64,000 nt of DNA from Candidatus Kosakonia sp. 282A-S69 (GTDB lineage: Bacteria; Pseudomonadota; Gammaproteobacteria; Enterobacterales; Enterobacteriaceae), in assembly GCF_029433855.1 (NCBI RefSeq), contig NZ_JAROAU010000001.1:869089-933088 (forward strand), in the 5' to 3' direction. Shown piece after piece: positions 38,793-49,157 of the stretch. The position numbers were made by a program, and so were the translations under genes. The first letter of the stretch is position 1. Every line of letters begins with the position of its first letter. Below the pieces are notes generated by a model that was not told where the DNA came from, did not search any database, and saw only the letters and a list, made by a program, of their open reading frames with translations.

Positions 38793-39464
38793 TTAACGTC
38801 GGTGCGCCAGGCGGCGCACCAGCCTCTCTCCTGCCATCTGCACACCCTGCACCAGCACCACCAGCATCACCACGGTCCCGACCATCACCTGATCGTTAAA
38901 GCGTTGATAACCGTAGCGGATAGCGAGATCGCCCAGCCCGCCGCCGCCAATCACTCCGGCCATCGACGAGAAACCGATCAGCATCACTACCGTCAGCGTA
39001 ATGCTCGCCAGCAGCGAGGGCAGGGCTTCGGGTAGCAGCGCTTTGCCAATCACATGCCACAGGTTGCCGCCCATCGAGAGGATCGCTTCAATACGGCCAT
39101 ACTCCACCTCATCAAGGGCGTTTTCCGTTAAGCGCGCAAAGAAGGGAAAGGCACCGATGGTGATCGGCACAATCGCCGCCGTACTGCCCAGCGTGGTGCC
39201 GATCAACAGACGGGTGAAGGGGATGAGTGCAATCAGCAGCACAATAAAGGGCAGCGAGCGGCCAACATTGATGATGCTACCAAGTATGGCATTCAGCGTC
39301 GGCATCGGTGCCAGGCCATTGCGGCGCGAGATAAATAGCAGCACGCCAAGCGGCAGGCCAATCAGCACGGTAAAGAGCGCTGACAGCCCGACCATATAGA
39401 GTGTCTCCAGCATGCCGTTCGCCAGCAGCGGCCAGAGTTCGTCCCAGCTCATGCCACCACGCAT
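38793..39464 (-). CDS. MetI-like ABC importer permease
   Basis: A 223-aa inner-membrane permease of the MetI family with five or six membrane segments. The coupling helix region is [24 protein letters not shown], close to E. coli MetI. It forms the channel with the MetN-like ATPase encoded upstream. The start has GGGAGG five bases before the ATG and overlaps the metN-like gene by 16 bases; a second ATG at 39452 would give an ATGA overlap. Substrate is probably methionine or another sulfur compound. Confidence 0.86.
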   Translation of the reverse strand: MRGGMSWDELWPLLANGMLETLYMVGLSALFTVLIGLPLGVLLFISRRNGLAPMPTLNAILGSIINVGRSLPFIVLLIALIPFTRLLIGTTLGSTAAIVPITIGAFPFFARLTENALDEVEYGRIEAILSMGGNLWHVIGKALLPEALPSLLASITLTVVMLIGFSSMAGVIGGGGLGDLAIRYGYQRFNDQVMVGTVVMLVVLVQGVQMAGERLVRRLAHRR

Positions 39465-40240
39465 AAGGGCCTCCCGTTAAACCCGTGGCGGGCGAGAAAC
39501 GCCTGCTCGCTTTGCGGATCGTGTAACAGTGACTGGCGCAGTGTTGACCGCGGCGTCATCAGCAAATCGGCGATTTTCCCGTGCTCAATCAGCTCGCCAT
39601 CCTCCAGCAGCGCCGCGTGATCGCAGAGGGTTTTCACCACCTCCAGCTCATGGGTGATCAGCACAATGGTCAGATTCAGCTTCTGGTTGATATCCGCCAG
39701 CAGCGACAGCACCGAGGCGGTGGTGTGCGGATCGAGGGCGCTGGTCGCTTCATCGCACAGCAGCATCTGCGGCCGGGTGGCCAGCGCGCGGGCGATGCCG
39801 ACACGCTGCTTCTGCCCGCCGGAAAGCTGCGAGGGGTAAGCGTGCGCTTTATCGCTTAATCCCACCAGCCACAGCAGCTCGTCAATGCGTGCCCGGCGCT
39901 GTGCTTTCGGCACGCCTGCAATCTCCAGCGGCACGGCGATGTTTTGCGCCACCGTGCGCGCATGAAGAAGGTTGAAGTGCTGGAAAATCATGCCGGTACG
40001 CAGGCGGTACGCGCGCAACCCGGTGTGATCAAGCCGGGTAATGTCGCAGCCGTCGACGATAATGCGGCCCGCCGTGGGCCGCTCCAGCAGATTAAGGCAG
40101 CGGATCAGCGTGCTTTTTCCCGCGCCGCTGCGCCCAAGGATGCCGTAGATCGCCCCTTTTGGGATCTTCAGCGAGAGATCCTTTAATGCCGGTCGGCCTG
40201 TTCCGGCATAAATTTTACTCAGCCCTTCGATGGCAATCAT
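39449..40240 (-). CDS. MetN-like ABC importer ATPase lacking the NIL domain
   Basis: A 263-aa ATPase with Walker [10 protein letters not shown], signature [15 protein letters not shown] and Walker [13 protein letters not shown]. coli MetN is about 343 aa because of a C-terminal NIL domain that binds methionine and shuts transport down. This protein ends soon after the ATPase core, so that inhibitory domain is missing. The start overlaps the metQ-like stop in ATGA. It energises the MetI-like permease. Confidence 0.87.
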   Translation of the reverse strand: MIAIEGLSKIYAGTGRPALKDLSLKIPKGAIYGILGRSGAGKSTLIRCLNLLERPTAGRIIVDGCDITRLDHTGLRAYRLRTGMIFQHFNLLHARTVAQNIAVPLEIAGVPKAQRRARIDELLWLVGLSDKAHAYPSQLSGGQKQRVGIARALATRPQMLLCDEATSALDPHTTASVLSLLADINQKLNLTIVLITHELEVVKTLCDHAALLEDGELIEHGKIADLLMTPRSTLRQSLLHDPQSEQAFLARHGFNGRPLCVVA

Positions 40241-41043
40241 GACTGCGGCGCGACCGGGATCACTGAGCCGTGATAGCGCTTGCGAATAAAGTCAGCCACC
40301 TGCGGTGAAGTGAGATCTTTAGCCAGCGCCTTGATACGCGGATCGTTAGCAAGCTGCGGGGTAGTGACCAGAATATTGGCGTAGGGGTTATGCTCTGCCC
40401 GCTCCAGCCCCAGCGCATCTTTCGCCGGCGTTAAACCCGCTTCCAGCGCATAGTTGCCGTTGATCACTGCCAAATCGACATCATCCAGCGAGCGCGGGAT
40501 CTGCGGTGATTCGATCTCGAGGATCTTCAGGTGCTTCGGGTTGTCGGCAATATCTTTTGCCGTCGCCTGGGTGGTAGCCGGATCGCTAAATTTAGCGTCG
40601 AGTTTTATCAGCCCCTGGCTTTGCAGTAGAAACAGCGCGCGGCTGAGGTTGGTGGGGTTGTTGGGCACGGCGACGGTGGCGTTATCCGGCAACGAGGTAA
40701 AGTTTTTGTATTTGCGCGAGTAGATGCCCAGCGGCTCGATATGTACCGTCGCCGCCACGGCAAACGGCTTGCCCAGCACCTTCTCCTGATCTTTCAGGTA
40801 GGGCAGGTGCTGGAAGTAGTTGGCGTCGACGTCACCGTTTGCCAGTAGCTCGTTGGCATTGGCCCCGTTGCTCAGCTCCACCACCTGCAGATCGAGTTGC
40901 GGATCGAGGGTTTTAATGTAGGTGAGGATCTCGGCGTGCGGTACCGGGTCGGCGGCGACACGTAACGGGGCGGCCTGCGCGCCGGCGTTTGCGAGGAGGA
41001 GAGACAGCGCGGCACCTGCCAGCGTCAATGCGACATATTTCAT
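40237..41043 (-). CDS. MetQ/NlpA-family substrate-binding protein
   Basis: A 268-aa periplasmic binding protein of the NlpA family. The signal peptide ends [10 protein letters not shown] with no lipobox Cys, unlike the lipoprotein MetQ of E. coli, so it should be released into the periplasm. The fold begins with [14 protein letters not shown] and includes [11 protein letters not shown] and [17 protein letters not shown], typical of MetQ. The ligand could be methionine, a derivative or another organosulfur compound. It begins 22 bases after the oxygenase gene in the same operon. Confidence 0.88.
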   Translation of the reverse strand: MKYVALTLAGAALSLLLANAGAQAAPLRVAADPVPHAEILTYIKTLDPQLDLQVVELSNGANANELLANGDVDANYFQHLPYLKDQEKVLGKPFAVAATVHIEPLGIYSRKYKNFTSLPDNATVAVPNNPTNLSRALFLLQSQGLIKLDAKFSDPATTQATAKDIADNPKHLKILEIESPQIPRSLDDVDLAVINGNYALEAGLTPAKDALGLERAEHNPYANILVTTPQLANDPRIKALAKDLTSPQVADFIRKRYHGSVIPVAPQS

Positions 41044-41065
41044 GGTGTTTTCCTTGTAGTTAGCG

Positions 41066-42094
41066 TCAGGCAATCAGCTGCTCTGTGCGGCTACGCAGCA
41101 TATCGCGGTAGTAACGTTCCGCCACGTCCGGGTGGGATCGCAGGCGGCCTTTCAGGTAGTTCCAGCCCACATCACGCAGCAGCGGGTTGAGTGGATCGCT
41201 CTCCGGGCCGTGCGCTTCCTTTGCCAGATGAGGGGGAAGGGTGTAGAGCGGCACATTGGCTTCCAGTTGCGCGCCGAGGAAAAAGGCGATGGAGAGCCGC
41301 TCCCGATCCGCTGGCGGGGAAACCACCCGGTGCACCGTGGCGCGCAGATAGCCGTTAGTGGCCAGCTCCAGCAGTTCGCCGATATTGACCACGAAGCTGC
41401 CAGCTAGCGGCGCGGCATCGATCCAGCGATCGGGCGCAACCTCCACCTGTAACCCTTTTTGCTCATCCTGCAGCAGGAAGCTGAGGAAACCAGAATCTTT
41501 ATGCGCCCCGACGCCCTGCGCGCTCTGCGTGGCGTGCTGGCCCGGATAGCGGATCAGTTTGATGTGCTCGTTGGGCTTGTTGCCATAGAGTGCATCGAAC
41601 GCATCGGCGGGAAGTTGCAGCGCTTCGGCAAAGGCGCGCAGCAAGCGCAGCGCCATCGCTGTCATGGCACGCTGCCAGTCGAGCAGGGCGGGCTTCAGCG
41701 TTGGTAAGGCCTCCGGCCACAAGTTTGGCCCCTGCAGGCGTCGCCAGCGCGGATCGCTGTCGCTCAGTAACAGCGCCGGGCGCTCGGCACCTATGTCGAA
41801 CTGTTCACGCCAGTCCGGCTGGCCGCGGGTGATCTCCGATGCGGCGCGGTTATAGCCGCGAAAGTGGGGAGAGTGGATCATCGCCACCTGCTCTTTTTGC
41901 GCCTCTGTGAGGGTAAAAAAGCGGCGGGCTTCGCGCTGAACGGCACTCTGTAACGCGTCGTCAACGCCGTGGTTGATCAGATAGAAAAAGCCGATGTCGC
42001 GCGCGGCGTGGCGCAGGTCGGCGAGGAAAGCGTCGCGTTCAGCGCTGCTGGCGTAACGGGCAAGATCGAGAACCGGTAAGGTGGCTGCGTTCAC
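41066..42094 (-). CDS. Isopenicillin N synthase-like Fe(II) oxygenase
   Basis: A 342-aa non-haem iron oxygenase of the 2-oxoglutarate/Fe(II) superfamily (isopenicillin N synthase branch). The N-terminal DIOX_N region includes IGFFYLINHGV. The iron facial triad is His198-x-Asp200 (GVGAHKDSG) and His255 (RATVHRVVSP), and Arg266-x-Ser268 is the 2-oxoglutarate-binding pair. It is the first gene of an operon with the MetQNI-like importer, so it likely oxidises the imported compound, perhaps to release sulfur (inference). Translation begins at a GTG with GGAG upstream. Confidence 0.83.
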   Translation of the reverse strand: MNAATLPVLDLARYASSAERDAFLADLRHAARDIGFFYLINHGVDDALQSAVQREARRFFTLTEAQKEQVAMIHSPHFRGYNRAASEITRGQPDWREQFDIGAERPALLLSDSDPRWRRLQGPNLWPEALPTLKPALLDWQRAMTAMALRLLRAFAEALQLPADAFDALYGNKPNEHIKLIRYPGQHATQSAQGVGAHKDSGFLSFLLQDEQKGLQVEVAPDRWIDAAPLAGSFVVNIGELLELATNGYLRATVHRVVSPPADRERLSIAFFLGAQLEANVPLYTLPPHLAKEAHGPESDPLNPLLRDVGWNYLKGRLRSHPDVAERYYRDMLRSRTEQLIA

Positions 42095-42320
42095 TGTTTT
42101 CTCCGCAAAAAGTCGATAAAGAGGGATGTGTCAGATTCGTGATTGGGCGGCAACAACAACGCATGATCTTCTCCTGTGAGCGGGTTTTACTCAGCTTGCC
42201 TCAGGCGGGAAAAATGAACCAATAACCTTCTTTTCTAATTTATGACCGTGCAGGATCATGTGCTTTTGCGAAAAACGCATAACGCGCACTGCTTGAAATG
42301 GCGACACATCTCCGTTAGAC

Positions 42321-42341
42321 TTTTGTTATGTTATAACAAAA
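42321..42341. promoter_or_regulatory. Zur box of rpmE2-rpmJ2
   Basis: TGTTAT-N3-ATAACA within a 21-bp palindrome (arms TTTTGTTAT and ATAACAAAA) matches the Zur operator. It lies 14 bases before the rpmE2 start, so zinc-loaded Zur would block transcription. Confidence 0.88.
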
Positions 42342-42355
42342 CAGATGAGTGAATT

Positions 42356-42616
42356 ATGCGACCCGATATCCATCCCCATTACCGCACCGTGGTGTTTCAC
42401 GACACCAGCGCGAACGAATACTTCAAAGTGGGTTCAACGATCCGAACGGATCGCGAAATTGAACTGGAAGGAGTGACCTATCCCTATGTCACGATTGAGG
42501 TCTCGTCTGCGTCGCACCCTTACTACACCGGCAAGCAGAAAGTGATCTCCAACGAGGGCAGCGCGGCGCGATTCCAGCAGCGCTATGGCCGTTTTTTTAA
42601 CGATAAGAAGGCGTAA
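42356..42616 (+). CDS. rpmE2: Ribosomal protein L31 type B (zinc-independent)
   Basis: An 86-aa L31 paralogue (YkgM type). It lacks the zinc-binding cysteines of the primary L31, so it can replace L31 when zinc is scarce and free that zinc for reuse. Conserved start [16 protein letters not shown] and core [20 protein letters not shown] are present. It is followed three bases later by rpmJ2 and controlled by the Zur box immediately upstream. Confidence 0.95.
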   Translation: MRPDIHPHYRTVVFHDTSANEYFKVGSTIRTDREIELEGVTYPYVTIEVSSASHPYYTGKQKVISNEGSAARFQQRYGRFFNDKKA

Positions 42617-42619
42617 AGC

Positions 42620-42760
42620 ATGCAGGTACTCAACTCATTACGCAGCGCAAAGCAACGCCACCCTGACTGCCAGATTGTCCGGCGCAAGGGGCGTATCTAT
42701 GTGATTTGTAAATCGAACCCGCGCTTTAAAGCTGTGCAGGGCAAGAAGAAGAGACGTTAA
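42620..42760 (+). CDS. rpmJ2: Ribosomal protein L36 type B
   Basis: A 46-aa L36 paralogue (YkgO type), beginning [20 protein letters not shown] and ending QGKKKRR, nearly identical to the E. coli protein. The four-residue CCHC zinc site of primary L36 is not present, so this is the zinc-free form. It forms an operon with rpmE2. Its TAA stop overlaps the stop codon of the convergent acetyltransferase gene. Confidence 0.94.
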   Translation: MQVLNSLRSAKQRHPDCQIVRRKGRIYVICKSNPRFKAVQGKKKRR

Positions 42761-43458
42761 GCGCGAAGTGAAGCCAGCGAAGCGCGCTGCTTGCCGTCGG
42801 CGGTAAAGTTATCGGCGGCAAGCCAGCGCTGCAGCGCCTCGTCTACGGTGGGCCATTCACTATCAATAATGGAAAACCAGTCTGTATCGCGGTTACGCCC
42901 TTTACGCACCATCGCCTGGCGAAAGCGCCCCTCAAACTGAAAACCTAACCGCAGCGCCGCCTGGCGCGACGGTTCATTCAGACTATGGCACTTCCACTCA
43001 TAGCGGCGATAGCCGAGCGTGCTGAAGGCGTAACGCATTAAGAGCCAGTGGGCTTCCGTCGATGCGGGCGTGCGGCTCAGCAGCGGCGAAAAGTGCACGT
43101 GTCCCACCTCCATTACCCCATTCTCGATATCAATGCGCATCAGCGCCAGGCTGCCGACCGGTTTGCCCGTGCGCAGATCGATTACTGCAAAATGGAGAGG
43201 ATCGCGCTGCGTACAGCTGCTCTCGACCCAGTGACGATACTCCGCCTCGTTCTGTTCCGGTTCGCGGGTGAGCCATGTCCAGCTTCGGTTATCCGCTGCC
43301 TGCCGGTGCGCCTGAAACAGGGCGGAAGCATGATCGACGGTGAGTGGTTCGAGGCGGCAGAAACGGCCTGCAAAAGTGAGACGTTGTGGGAAAGGGCGGG
43401 GCTGCCAGTCGGGCAGGGCCTCGCCGACAGGTTGTTGATATTGGTTGAGCTGGCTCAT
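42757..43458 (-). CDS. GNAT-family N-acetyltransferase
   Basis: A 233-aa acetyltransferase of the RimJ/RimL-like type with a ~35-residue N-terminal extension. Core features include [40 protein letters not shown] and a C-terminal [20 protein letters not shown]. The substrate is unknown. The start at 43458 has AAGGAGAAACG upstream; the frame extends 14 more codons without support. It ends inside the stop of rpmJ2 on the other strand. Confidence 0.8.
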   Translation of the reverse strand: MSQLNQYQQPVGEALPDWQPRPFPQRLTFAGRFCRLEPLTVDHASALFQAHRQAADNRSWTWLTREPEQNEAEYRHWVESSCTQRDPLHFAVIDLRTGKPVGSLALMRIDIENGVMEVGHVHFSPLLSRTPASTEAHWLLMRYAFSTLGYRRYEWKCHSLNEPSRQAALRLGFQFEGRFRQAMVRKGRNRDTDWFSIIDSEWPTVDEALQRWLAADNFTADGKQRASLASLRA

Positions 43459-43589
43459 CGTTTCTCCTTGAGAAGGCGGATGGTGGTCGTTTTTTATCAC
43501 AACACAAATCGCCCAGGAGAGATATTCCTGAAAAAGAGGGAGGAGGGGAGAATAGCGTGCCGCGCTGTTACGCGCGGCAGCATGCGTGC

Positions 43590-44093
43590 TTAACCGGCAG
43601 AGTGCTGAGCCACAGATGCGGTGTGTTGCGCCGACGCCGGACGGGTGAGGGTGTAAATGTCATAAAAGGAGAGCTCGCCCTTACGCGTAATCATCTTCTC
43701 TAACTGTGCTTTGTCATCAGCGCTGACTTTCGGCGACTGCTGGATGGCTTCGATCAGGCTTTGCGGCACAAAGCGCGTATTGTACCACTCGCCGTTGTAG
43801 CAGACGCGGAAGTCGAGCACGTCGATATCTTCAAAGCGGTAGCGCGGGTAAACATCAAAGAAGAAGAAACCGTTCAGGACGATGAAAAGCACCACCAGCA
43901 GCCAGACGGAGCCGATAAGGGTGTCGGACAGCAGCATCACCGCCAGAGTGGCAAAGAAGGCGATATACATCCCGATAAACAGACCCGGATGGTTGCGAAT
44001 AAAACTGATGCTGAAGCGCGGTCGGTTGTCCCGTTTCTCGCGCTGGTTGATCTCTTCAATCGTTTCGGTGAGCAGCCGCTGTATTTCTGTCAT
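43590..44093 (-). CDS. ylaC: Inner membrane protein YlaC
   Basis: A 167-aa protein matching YlaC. Two adjacent membrane segments at about residues 37-57 and 60-80 ([20 protein letters not shown] and [18 protein letters not shown]) are followed by a cytoplasmic domain ([20 protein letters not shown]). The C-terminus is about ten residues longer than in E. coli ([14 protein letters not shown]). Function unknown. It lies beside maa as in E. coli and marks the start of the conserved right block. Confidence 0.88.
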   Translation of the reverse strand: MTEIQRLLTETIEEINQREKRDNRPRFSISFIRNHPGLFIGMYIAFFATLAVMLLSDTLIGSVWLLVVLFIVLNGFFFFDVYPRYRFEDIDVLDFRVCYNGEWYNTRFVPQSLIEAIQQSPKVSADDKAQLEKMITRKGELSFYDIYTLTRPASAQHTASVAQHSAG

Positions 44094-44193
44094 CTTGGGC
44101 CTTTATTGATACTGATTTGCAGGTGGACACGCTATTTTAAGTTGCCGTCCAGTGTGAAAAAAGTAACAGTTTTGCCACAAAAAAAGATAACAG

Positions 44194-44763
44194 TTACTGT
44201 ACGGTTGCTTCAGCCAGATGTTTGATGATCCGCGCAGGGTTGCCGCCGACCACCACATTGGCAGGCACATCTTTGACCACAACCGCACCGGAAGCAATCA
44301 CGGCGTTATCGCCGATGGTGACGCCCGGATTAATCACCGCCCGCCCGCCAATCCACACGTTGTGACCGATGTTAACGGGCTTACCATATTCCACGCCGCT
44401 GTTTCGCTCGACAGCATCGAGCGGGTGCGTTGCGGTATATATATGCACGCCCGGGGCCAGCATGCAGTTGTCGCCAATATGAATCGGGCAGACATCCAGC
44501 ATTACGCAGTCGAAATTAGCGTAAAAGCTTTCGCCGAGGAAAATATTGTAACCGTAGTCGCAGCGGAAAGTGGGTTCGATATAGGCCCCTTCGCTCTGCC
44601 CCAACAGCTCGGCAAGAATCGCTTTACGCTCTGCTTTTTCATCCGGACTGGAGTGATTGTAACGATGCAGCAGCTGCCGCGCGCGCAGCCGATCGGCACG
44701 CAGAGTGTCGTCGCCCGCCCGATAGGGGAGACCGGCGATCATTTTCTGTTTTTCATCATTCAT
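44194..44763 (-). CDS. maa: Maltose O-acetyltransferase Maa
   Basis: A 189-aa left-handed beta-helix acetyltransferase that acetylates maltose and other sugars with acetyl-CoA in the cytoplasm. The hexapeptide-repeat core runs from [16 protein letters not shown] to NPARIIKHL, with the catalytic His in [10 protein letters not shown]. Length is close to E. coli Maa (183 aa). Promoter presumably in the 75-bp gap to hha. Confidence 0.93.
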   Translation of the reverse strand: MNDEKQKMIAGLPYRAGDDTLRADRLRARQLLHRYNHSSPDEKAERKAILAELLGQSEGAYIEPTFRCDYGYNIFLGESFYANFDCVMLDVCPIHIGDNCMLAPGVHIYTATHPLDAVERNSGVEYGKPVNIGHNVWIGGRAVINPGVTIGDNAVIASGAVVVKDVPANVVVGGNPARIIKHLAEATVQ

Positions 44764-44838
44764 TTTTTAGAGTGTACCTGGTACGGAGGTTGAACGATTG
44801 ACTGTGGCAGAAATAACATCTCTTAACATTGAGAAGAA

Positions 44839-45057
44839 TTAGCGAACAAATTTCCATACCGATGAGGGGATTTTGTCATAGAGCTTATTCATCGTCAGCT
44901 CGGCCAGACGATGATCGGCTGCTGAATAAAACACCGTAAGCTCATCATCGGTGAGTTCGTATTTATTTTTTTCGATAACGCGTTCAAGCGTATCAATTGA
45001 TTGGCAGCGCCTTAAACGCATCAAATAATCAATTTTTGTTAATGGTTTTTCGGACAT
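44839..45057 (-). CDS. hha: Hemolysin expression modulator Hha
   Basis: A 72-aa H-NS co-regulator that docks on H-NS and strengthens silencing of AT-rich and horizontally acquired DNA. The sequence from [20 protein letters not shown] to SSVWKFVR is nearly that of E. coli Hha. It is the second gene of the tomB-hha unit, 23 bases after tomB, and acts as the toxin of that pair. Confidence 0.96.
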   Translation of the reverse strand: MSEKPLTKIDYLMRLRRCQSIDTLERVIEKNKYELTDDELTVFYSAADHRLAELTMNKLYDKIPSSVWKFVR

Positions 45058-45080
45058 GTCTTCACCTTAGTGTTGAAAAA

Positions 45081-45455
45081 TTAACAAGAGTGACTCACTG
45101 GATTAGCCTTGCTTACATTGACGAAACTGCGAAACAGCTTGTTGCCTGTTTTACGCCATTTCTGTAAGTCGTGTGTATTAATACCGTAACTGCTGAACAA
45201 CATAAACGTGTCATCAAGGTATTCGTCGATCAATTCAATCAGTTTATTATCTTCATCGTGCTTAATTTTATAATTCAGCGCGAACGTTGCGATATGCTCA
45301 ATCAGCTCATTTAACTGCAGGTTGATGGCTGAAGTTGGATCGTTAACCCACCCATGATGGCTCTCTTCAAGATTGGCAATGCACTCTTGATGCAACGATT
45401 CGCACAGAAATTTAAGCTGCGCAATATCATGCCTTTTCGGCGAGTATTCGTCCAT
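45081..45455 (-). CDS. tomB: Hha toxicity modulator TomB
   Basis: A 124-aa protein (YbaJ) that counters Hha toxicity, reported to promote oxygen-dependent oxidation of a Hha cysteine, and affects biofilm formation. The conserved MDEYSPKRHDIAQLKFLCE start and EYLDDTFMLFSSYGIN motif match E. coli. It is the promoter-proximal gene of the operon; its leader lies in the AT-rich gap to acrB. Confidence 0.95.
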   Translation of the reverse strand: MDEYSPKRHDIAQLKFLCESLHQECIANLEESHHGWVNDPTSAINLQLNELIEHIATFALNYKIKHDEDNKLIELIDEYLDDTFMLFSSYGINTHDLQKWRKTGNKLFRSFVNVSKANPVSHSC

Positions 45456-45985
45456 AACGCATCCCCTTCTGAGTGGTGATTTTTTTACTAACCAAAGGCT
45501 GATTCAGGATGGGAACTTCTGCTCTGACCAGAGACATATGCTGATTTATGTTCGTTGATATAACTATAAGCCACTATGAATAGGATTTCATTGAGCTATC
45601 ACGAAAAATTACAAATAATGTTTTTTCCTGCGGAAAAAGCGGCACGGCAGAGAGAAAAGTTGCGATGCGAAACGGCTCATCAGGTTGAGTAAGCCACCGT
45701 ACTGCCTTACATTTCATTAAGTTAGCATGGTACGGATTATTCTTCTAATAAGAATATTTTTCTGCCAGGATTTTTCTGACTTAAAGTAATATTAAGAGAA
45801 TTTAAGATTATTACTGGAAAATATCGCGGCTTCGTAAATACACAGTGATTATATGCCTTAGGGCTAACCCATAAATTAATCAGATAAACAATAACGTGTT
45901 TAATGATCCGATGAGTTAGAGAGTACGACGATGAAAAATGAAAAAGGCCGCTATGCGCGGCCTTTTCTTATATCAGCAGAGAGGA
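45456..45985. other. Gene-free AT-rich interval between tomB and acrB
   Basis: About 530 bases with no convincing gene on either strand. It holds the tomB-hha promoter (minus strand), an AT-rich hairpin TATTCTT/AAGAATA followed by a T run near 45738-45762, and the acrB terminator at its right end. The AT-richness suits H-NS/Hha self-regulation. The same gap exists in E. coli. Confidence 0.7.
45937..45966 (-). terminator. Terminator of the acrAB operon
   Basis: AAAAGGCCGC/GCGGCCTTTT forms a 10-bp stem with a five-base loop. On the minus strand it ends in a run of T, 20 bases after the acrB stop. Confidence 0.88.
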
Positions 45986-48900
45986 TCAGTGCTGTTCCAC
46001 CTTGTGGCTGTGTTCAACATCATCGTTGCGGCGGCTGAAGCGGCGGCGAACCACCACAAAGAACACCGGAACAAAGAAGATAGCCAGCACGGTTGCGGTG
46101 ATCATCCCGCCCATTACGCCAGTACCTACGGCGTTCTGCGCACCGGAGCCCGCACCGGAGCTGATAACCAGCGGCAGTACCCCAAGGATAAACGCCAGCG
46201 AGGTCATCAGAATCGGACGCAGACGCATACGCACCGCCTCAAGCGTCGCTTCAATCAGCCCTTTGCCCTCTTTATCCATCAGATCTTTGGCGAATTCGAC
46301 GATAAGTATCGCGTTCTTCGCCGACAAGCCAATGGTTGTCAGCAGGCCCACCTGGAAGTAAACGTCGTTGCCAAGGCCGCGGAACGTCGCTGCGAGCAGG
46401 GCACCGATAACACCGAGCGGAACCACCAGCATGACCGAGAAGGGAATCGACCAGCTCTCATAGAGCGCCGCCAGACAGAGGAAGACGACGATCAGTGAGA
46501 TAGCGTACAGCGCCGGTGCCTGGTTGCCGGAGAGGCGTTCCTGATAGGACATGCCGGTCCAGTCGAAACCGATACCGGTTGGCAATTTACTCGCCAGCTG
46601 CTCCATCATATCCATCGCTTCACCGGTACTGCGACCCGGTGCTGCCTGGCCCAACAGCTCCATTGACGGCAGACCGTTGTAACGCTCCAGACGCGGTGAA
46701 CCATACTCCCAGTGCGTGGTTGAGAACGCGGAGAAGGGCACCATCTGACCGTCCGTCGCGCGGACATACCAGTTGCCGATATCACTTGGCAGCATGCGGT
46801 ATTTCGCCTGCGACATGACGTAAACCTTCTTCACGCGACCGCGGTCGATAAAGTCGTTCACGTAGCTGCCGCCCCAGGCTGCACCCAGCGTGGTGTTGAT
46901 GTCGCTAATCGACACGCCCAGCGCCTGCGCTTTTTCCTGATCGATATCGATCTTGAACTGCGGCGTATCTTCCAGGCCGTTCGGACGCACGCCCACCAGC
47001 AGATCCGGGTGTTGTGCAATCTCGCCAAACAGCTGGTTACGCGCCTGCGTTAACTTATCGTGACCGAGGTTGGCCTGGTCAATCAGCTGGAAGTCGAAGC
47101 CGGTCGCGGTACCAAGTTCAACAATCGCCGGCAGGTTAAAGGCGAAGACCATCGCATCTTTAATCTGCGAGAAGTGCGCGCTGGCACGACCTGCAATCGC
47201 CGGAACTTTGTTCTCGTCACCCGCACGCTCATCCCAGTTCTTCAGCGAGACGAACGCCAGACCGGTGTTCTGCCCGCGGCCCGAGAAGCCGAAGCCGTTA
47301 ACGGTAAAGACTGAGTTAACGTTGGCTTTCTCATTCTCCAGGTAATATTTCGTCACTTCGTCCAGCACCTTCTGCGTACGCTCTTGCGTCGCGCCGGCAG
47401 GCAGCTGGGCCATGGTCAGAAACACGCCCTGGTCTTCGTCAGGCAGGAACGAACTCGGCAGACGGACAAACAGCACCGCCATGCCCGCAACAATAACGAT
47501 ATAGAGCAGCAGATAACGACCGGTGCTGCGCAGGATATTGCCCACGCTGTCGGTGTAGTGGTGCGTGCTCTTATCGAACATGCGGTTAAACCAGCCGAAG
47601 AAGCCTTTCTTATGCTCGCCGTGATCGCCTTTGGCGACCGGTTTCAGCATGGTGGCGCAGAGCGCTGGCGTCAGGATCAACGCCACAATGACCGACAGCA
47701 CCATCGCAGAAACAATGGTAATGGAGAACTGACGATAGATTGCGCCGGTAGAGCCGCCGAAGAACGCCATCGGGATAAATACCGCTGACAGCACCAGCGC
47801 AATACCCACCAGTGCGCCCTGTATCTGATCCATCGAACGCCGGGTCGCCTCTTTTGGCGGCAGCCCCTCTTCCATCATGACACGTTCGACGTTCTCCACC
47901 ACCACGATGGCGTCATCCACCAACAGGCCTATCGCCAGCACCATACCAAACATGGTGAGGGTATTTATCGAGTAGCCGAAGGCGTTAAGGATCGCGAAGG
48001 TACCCAATAGCACTACCGGCACTGCAATGGTCGGGATCAGCGTCGCACGGAAGTTCTGCAGGAACAGATACATCACCAGGAAGACCAGCACGATCGCTTC
48101 AACCAGCGTTTTTACCACTTCGTTAATCGAGATCTTAACGAACGGCGTGGTGTCGTACGGGTAAACCACTTTCAGACCGTGCGGGAAGAAGGGTTCGAGG
48201 CCGGAAATGGTGGCGCGGACCGCTTCTGCGGTATCCAGCGCGTTGGCACCGGTTGCCAGTTTGATACCCAGACCCGCCGCAGGTTGACCGTTGTAGCGTG
48301 CAACAACGTCATAGCTTTCGCCGCCCAGCTCAATCTTCGCCACGTCGCGCAGGCGAACCTGCGAACCATCGCTGTTCACTTTCAGCAGAATTTTGCCGAA
48401 CTCTTCGGTCGAGGTCAGACGGGTCTGCGCGATGATCGAGGCGTTCAGCTGCTGCCCTTTCACCGGCGGCGTACCGCCCAACTGACCGGCCGCGACCTGG
48501 GCGTTCTGCGCTTTGATAGCCGCAATCACGTCCACTGGCGTCAGCTGGAAGTTATTGAGTTTGTTCGGATCCATCCAGATACGCATCGCATACTGCGCAC
48601 CGAACAGCTGAACGTCACCCACGCCGGTGGTACGGCTGACCGGATCTTTAATGGTCGCGCCCACGTAGTCGGCAATATCTTCCTGCGTCATGGAGCCGTC
48701 GGTACTGATCATACCGAGAACCATCAGGAAGCTGCTGGAAGATTTCTCAACGCTCACGCCCTGTTGCTGCACTTCCTGCGGCAGAAGCGGCATTGCCAGC
48801 TGCAGCTTGTTCTGCACCTGAACCTGCGCGATATCCGCATCGGTACCGGAATCGAAGGTGATGGTGATCTGGACCGTACCAGAGGAGTCACTGGTTGAGG

Positions 48901-49135
48901 ACATGTAGAGCAGGTTATCGATACCGTTCATGTTCTGTTCGATAACCTGCGTTACGGTGTCCTGCACCGTTTTCGCATCAGCACCTGGGTAAGAAGCGGT
49001 GATCTGAACCGCAGGTGGCGCAATCGTTGGATACTGCGCCACCGGCAATTTGAGGATCGATAGCGCCCCCGCCAGCATGATGATAATCGCGATAACCCAC
49101 GCAAATATGGGGCGATCGATAAAAAACTTAGCCAT
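45986..49135 (-). CDS. acrB: RND multidrug efflux pump AcrB
   Basis: The 1049-aa inner-membrane RND transporter that trimerises with AcrA and TolC to export drugs, bile salts and dyes using the proton gradient. The proton-relay Asp pair is in [18 protein letters not shown]. Two large periplasmic loops and twelve membrane helices are arranged as in E. coli, and the length is identical. The C-terminus ends HSHKVEQH. It follows acrA by 22 bases and is transcribed with it. Confidence 0.97.
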   Translation of the reverse strand: MAKFFIDRPIFAWVIAIIIMLAGALSILKLPVAQYPTIAPPAVQITASYPGADAKTVQDTVTQVIEQNMNGIDNLLYMSSTSDSSGTVQITITFDSGTDADIAQVQVQNKLQLAMPLLPQEVQQQGVSVEKSSSSFLMVLGMISTDGSMTQEDIADYVGATIKDPVSRTTGVGDVQLFGAQYAMRIWMDPNKLNNFQLTPVDVIAAIKAQNAQVAAGQLGGTPPVKGQQLNASIIAQTRLTSTEEFGKILLKVNSDGSQVRLRDVAKIELGGESYDVVARYNGQPAAGLGIKLATGANALDTAEAVRATISGLEPFFPHGLKVVYPYDTTPFVKISINEVVKTLVEAIVLVFLVMYLFLQNFRATLIPTIAVPVVLLGTFAILNAFGYSINTLTMFGMVLAIGLLVDDAIVVVENVERVMMEEGLPPKEATRRSMDQIQGALVGIALVLSAVFIPMAFFGGSTGAIYRQFSITIVSAMVLSVIVALILTPALCATMLKPVAKGDHGEHKKGFFGWFNRMFDKSTHHYTDSVGNILRSTGRYLLLYIVIVAGMAVLFVRLPSSFLPDEDQGVFLTMAQLPAGATQERTQKVLDEVTKYYLENEKANVNSVFTVNGFGFSGRGQNTGLAFVSLKNWDERAGDENKVPAIAGRASAHFSQIKDAMVFAFNLPAIVELGTATGFDFQLIDQANLGHDKLTQARNQLFGEIAQHPDLLVGVRPNGLEDTPQFKIDIDQEKAQALGVSISDINTTLGAAWGGSYVNDFIDRGRVKKVYVMSQAKYRMLPSDIGNWYVRATDGQMVPFSAFSTTHWEYGSPRLERYNGLPSMELLGQAAPGRSTGEAMDMMEQLASKLPTGIGFDWTGMSYQERLSGNQAPALYAISLIVVFLCLAALYESWSIPFSVMLVVPLGVIGALLAATFRGLGNDVYFQVGLLTTIGLSAKNAILIVEFAKDLMDKEGKGLIEATLEAVRMRLRPILMTSLAFILGVLPLVISSGAGSGAQNAVGTGVMGGMITATVLAIFFVPVFFVVVRRRFSRRNDDVEHSHKVEQH

Positions 49136-49157
49136 GTCTTAACGGCTCCTGTTTAAG

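Noticed and set aside
45938-46498. 186-aa plus-strand open frame starting in the acrAB terminator
   Set aside because: It reads through the terminator hairpin into the antisense of acrB and has no domain.
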